Shown here in pieces: positions 13,066-15,282 of a stretch of 15,282 nucleotides of DNA. Both the position numbers and the translations under genes were made by a program. The stretch covers positions 1-15,282 of the forward strand of contig CAJUAE010000085.1 in assembly GCA_910583965.1 (NCBI GenBank). Direction: 5' to 3'. Position 1 is the first letter of the stretch. Each line of letters opens with the position of its first letter. The DNA is from an uncultured Lachnospiraceae bacterium. GTDB taxonomy: Bacteria; Bacillota; Clostridia; Lachnospirales; Lachnospiraceae. Below the pieces are notes generated by a model. The model was not told the origin of the DNA. It did no database searches and saw only the letters and a list, made by a program, of their open reading frames with translations.

Positions 13066-13539
13066 TTATTCTATATTCATTTCTAAATGCCCTGTAAAGT
13101 TATTTCCAGTAATACCAATATAGTTTCCGCCTTCCGGCAATGTTATTGTTTCTGAATAGCTGTCAGTTGCTTCAAGCAGGATTACCGGATCATCACTGCC
13201 GGAAACCCAAAACACCTGCGCTGTTCCCTCGGTAATTTCCAAGTCGCAGGAAACAGAAATATCTTTGCCATTTTCACGTTCAATAAAAGTTCCGCCAAAA
13301 AGATATTCTGTTTTAGAAAAATCCTTATAATCTGCTGTATAAGTTCCAGTATAGCAATCATCCCCATATGTCCGATTTCCTTTAAGTGAAAAATCACTTG
13401 TAAGAGCCGCATTTCCGGCTGATTGGACAACATTATTATACTGATCCAGAATCTCATCTTTTGAACATCCCGCAAGTGACAAACTCAACATCAAAATACC
13501 TATTGACAGAAAAGAGAAATATTTATCCTTATAGCGCAT
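13066..13539 (-). CDS. lipoprotein of unknown function
   Basis: The 157-residue protein has a lipoprotein signal with lipobox SLAGC; Cys25 would be lipidated and the protein anchored outside the membrane. The mature part contains TYGDDCYTGTYTADYKDF, FGGTFIERENGKDISVSCDLEI and LPEGGNYIGITGNNFTGHLEM, a likely beta-rich fold. I do not recognise a family. It is the last gene of an operon with two ABC-2 permeases and a YxeA-like protein and may bind a peptide or protect the transporter; that is inference. AAAGG stands 9 bases before ATG. Confidence 0.8.
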   Translation of the reverse strand: MRYKDKYFSFLSIGILMLSLSLAGCSKDEILDQYNNVVQSAGNAALTSDFSLKGNRTYGDDCYTGTYTADYKDFSKTEYLFGGTFIERENGKDISVSCDLEITEGTAQVFWVSGSDDPVILLEATDSYSETITLPEGGNYIGITGNNFTGHLEMNIE

Positions 13540-13584
13540 ACCATCAACCTTTCAGTTATTTTATTTATCTAAAGACAACTAACC

Positions 13585-13968
13585 TTACTTATTTGCCGAT
13601 GCCGCATAATTGCTTTTCACAGCAGCAGGAAGTTCATCATATTGTACCTCTTTCCATTCAAGGACACCACGAATCGGCATTACTGTTAAACGAATAAAAG
13701 CTCCCTCTTTCAATTCCTTTGACGTTCCGAATGTAATGTCCTTTCCCTTTCCATTCTCATTGTAAGAAAATAAAGTGTATGAGTAATCCATACTTCCACT
13801 AAAGTTAATTACGCCGCCTTTCGATTCAATCTGCTCTACTTTGTTATTATCAATTTGCGAATAATAGTATGTGCTGCCAGCTTCCGAAAGGAACCATATG
13901 CAAAAGCAGATAAAGCCTGCTATAATTACTGCAATCACCGAAAAACCTACAATCATTTTCTTTTTCAT
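13585..13968 (-). CDS. YxeA-like exported/membrane-anchored protein
   Basis: I chose the ATG at 13966-13968 (127 aa, MKKKMIVG) because GGAGG lies 8 bases before it; an in-frame GTG further upstream is inside that ribosome site. One membrane segment at about 5-27 is followed by an extracellular part: STYYYSQI, then YSYTLFSYNENGKGKDITFGTSKELKEGAFIRL, then GVLEWKEVQYDELPAAV. This is the pattern of the YxeA/DUF1093 family, small OB-fold proteins often encoded with peptide-resistance ABC transporters (family knowledge). It starts 15 bases after the permease stop, within the same operon. Confidence 0.85.
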   Translation of the reverse strand: MKKKMIVGFSVIAVIIAGFICFCIWFLSEAGSTYYYSQIDNNKVEQIESKGGVINFSGSMDYSYTLFSYNENGKGKDITFGTSKELKEGAFIRLTVMPIRGVLEWKEVQYDELPAAVKSNYAASANK

Positions 13969-13983
13969 TTCTATATCCTCCAC

Positions 13984-14772
13984 TTACCAACCTTTTTTGG
14001 CTATTTCCTTTTTCTGCTTTTTTGCTTTTTTAACTGGTACATTTCCTTTTGCAGTGAATACAAAAACAGCAGAAATCATCAATGCTGCAACCATACTAAA
14101 CAAACAGGTTAATACATTCCAATGTACAGCAGAATCATAACTTCGGTAACTGATTAAACCCAAACTTGCAGTAACGGGATAAATATTGGCTAACGTAGCA
14201 TTTCCAGAGGCAAACATACCACCATAACCATAAACAAAAGCAATAATTGTTCCAATCATGTGTCCGTTTGGTATACGGACAGCGAATGCAATAACAGGCA
14301 TGACACCAATATACAAAAACAGGCAGTTAAAAATAATCTGGATAAATGTCTGCAATACTGATGTTACAGAAATTCCCGGAAATCCCATCATCAGATCAGC
14401 GATTACCGTAAATGCCGCACTTACCAGTCCAAAAAACAAAGAAAGCAATGCGCATACAAGCAACTTCCCCCACAACAAGCTGCTATACGAAACAGGTATC
14501 GTCAAAATACTTTTCAGCGTATCGTCTTTTCCTTCCCTTGCTATGATATATCCGGCAATCAAAGCAATACACATGGGAAAAATCATGGTAACATTATTTT
14601 TGATCACCTGTTCCGTAAAGAAAGAAAACGTCCAGACTGTCCCGTCCAATGCGGTTGTGGAAAAAAGCGTCAACAGGACGGAAAGCAGCATCAGAAAAAC
14701 ACCTGCCCATATCATATGATACCGCTTTAATTTCCATATTTCGGTCTTAACCATGCGAAGCATATCATTCAT
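13984..14772 (-). CDS. ABC-2 type permease, lantibiotic-immunity (MutG/EpiG-like)
   Basis: The likely start is the ATG at 14770-14772 (MNDMLRMVKTEIWKLKRYHM), overlapping the upstream permease gene by 8 bases, giving 262 residues; AGAGGGG lies directly before it, and the second ATG (MLRM) would have better spacing. Six membrane segments are visible (for example WAGVFLMLLSVLLTLF and IFPMCIALIAGYII), with the cytoplasmic start KTEIWKLKR and loop REGKDDTLKSILTIPVSYSSLLWGKLLV that are usual for lantibiotic-protection permeases. The C-terminal tail is very Lys-rich. It would pair with the other permease and an ATPase outside the window to expel or shed antimicrobial peptides. Confidence 0.85.
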   Translation of the reverse strand: MNDMLRMVKTEIWKLKRYHMIWAGVFLMLLSVLLTLFSTTALDGTVWTFSFFTEQVIKNNVTMIFPMCIALIAGYIIAREGKDDTLKSILTIPVSYSSLLWGKLLVCALLSLFFGLVSAAFTVIADLMMGFPGISVTSVLQTFIQIIFNCLFLYIGVMPVIAFAVRIPNGHMIGTIIAFVYGYGGMFASGNATLANIYPVTASLGLISYRSYDSAVHWNVLTCLFSMVAALMISAVFVFTAKGNVPVKKAKKQKKEIAKKGW

Positions 14773-15282
14773 CCCCTCTCTTTTTATACATATAATCAAC
14801 CAATATAACAGAAAGCAAAGCAATAACGGCTAAAATAATGATTGTCTGAAATGTAGTCGGAATTAAATATTCCAGCATCCCCACGCCGTCCATGGCTCCA
14901 TGTGCGGTTAAATTCCCTGCACTCCAAAGGGTTGTAAGCGGAATTGGCATTAACCAGCACATCGCTTTAGGCAATGCGCCAAAAGATGATTCGGCTGTCA
15001 AACTCAGGACACTGTAAAAAACACATAATAAAACAGAAAATACATAATTCTTACTAAAGAAAACTACGAGAACGACTAACGGCAGCGTTCCAGCGGTAAT
15101 AAAAATCCCCATTTCCAGAGCAAAAAATAATCTGTAAGCAATGCTGTTTACTTCTGTAATCATCCCACCGCACAGGATTGATATAAAAGCCGACGTCAGA
15201 CTAAAAATACTCCCAAAAAAGAACAAAACAATTATTTTTGCCAAAATCATCTGTGTGCTTGTGACAGGGATTGTACGCAGGT
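14765..15282 (-). CDS. ABC-2 type permease, lantibiotic-immunity (MutE/EpiE-like), cut by window edge
   Basis: The frame is open through the right edge; reading it upstream of the first internal ATG (15250) gives LRTIPVTSTQ-MILAKIIVLFFF, the typical cytoplasmic loop and second half of an ABC-2 permease, so the N-terminus lies beyond the window. About five membrane segments are visible, and WLMPIPLTTLWSAGN is a loop common in MutE-type permeases. Its stop overlaps the start of the next permease gene, so both subunits are made together. The ATPase gene is expected just beyond the right edge. Confidence 0.85.
   Translation of the reverse strand, partial: LRTIPVTSTQMILAKIIVLFFFGSIFSLTSAFISILCGGMITEVNSIAYRLFFALEMGIFITAGTLPLVVLVVFFSKNYVFSVLLCVFYSVLSLTAESSFGALPKAMCWLMPIPLTTLWSAGNLTAHGAMDGVGMLEYLIPTTFQTIIILAVIALLSVILVDYMYKKRGDE

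Noticed and set aside
13182..13475. Second minus-strand frame inside the lipoprotein gene
   Set aside because: Overlaps the lipoprotein frame, which has a clear lipobox and ribosome site.

Overview
The window looks like chromosome of a low-GC Gram-positive gut-type Clostridia, most likely Lachnospiraceae. This is inferred from AT-rich intergenic DNA, strong AGGAGG-type ribosome sites, an IS200/IS605 remnant, a Tn916-type integrase with a DUF6462-like partner, and an agr-type locus. No rRNA, tRNA or CRISPR array is visible.

Layout. (1) 1-1330 is decayed DNA. It holds the N-terminal part of a TnpB running off the left edge, a broken IS200-type TnpA (missing N-terminus, first catalytic His changed to Tyr, nonsense codon in place of the last conserved Gln), a fragment of a GNAT acetyltransferase, and two unassigned open stretches. 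(2) 1462-2442 is an AraC/GyrI-type regulator with an unusual insertion inside its DNA-binding domain. (3) About 2.68-7.87 kb is a small mobilizable element. Tyrosine integrase, ribbon-helix-helix protein, DUF6462-like excisionase and a DeoR-like HTH protein are on the minus strand. An array of hairpins (probable oriT) follows, then mobC and a relaxase gene on the plus strand. The relaxase gene carries an in-frame amber codon.

(4) 7.98-12.86 kb is a complete agr-type peptide signalling locus on the minus strand: XRE regulator, LytTR response regulator, AgrC-like kinase, a one-domain pseudo-receiver, the cyclic-peptide precursor AgrD (50 aa, too short for usual ORF calling) and AgrB. A secreted protein of unknown activity is encoded upstream of the XRE gene. 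Three promoters, in front of the pseudo-receiver, agrD and the secreted protein, share one architecture: two TTACATNA-type repeats 21 bp apart, then exactly 25 bp, then a -10 hexamer. This predicts that phosphorylated response regulator drives its own signal peptide (positive feedback), the pseudo-receiver and the secreted effector, while the xre-regulator-kinase operon has its own promoter region with a pair of inverted 10-bp repeats. This locus is the best candidate for a little-described system in the window.

(5) 13.07-15.28 kb is the end of an operon resembling lantibiotic-immunity transporters: two ABC-2 type permeases, a YxeA-like protein and a lipoprotein. The ATPase is presumably beyond the right edge.

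Together the genes suggest a cell-density signalling cassette between a damaged mobilizable element and a peptide-resistance transporter. A functional link between these three blocks is inference only.
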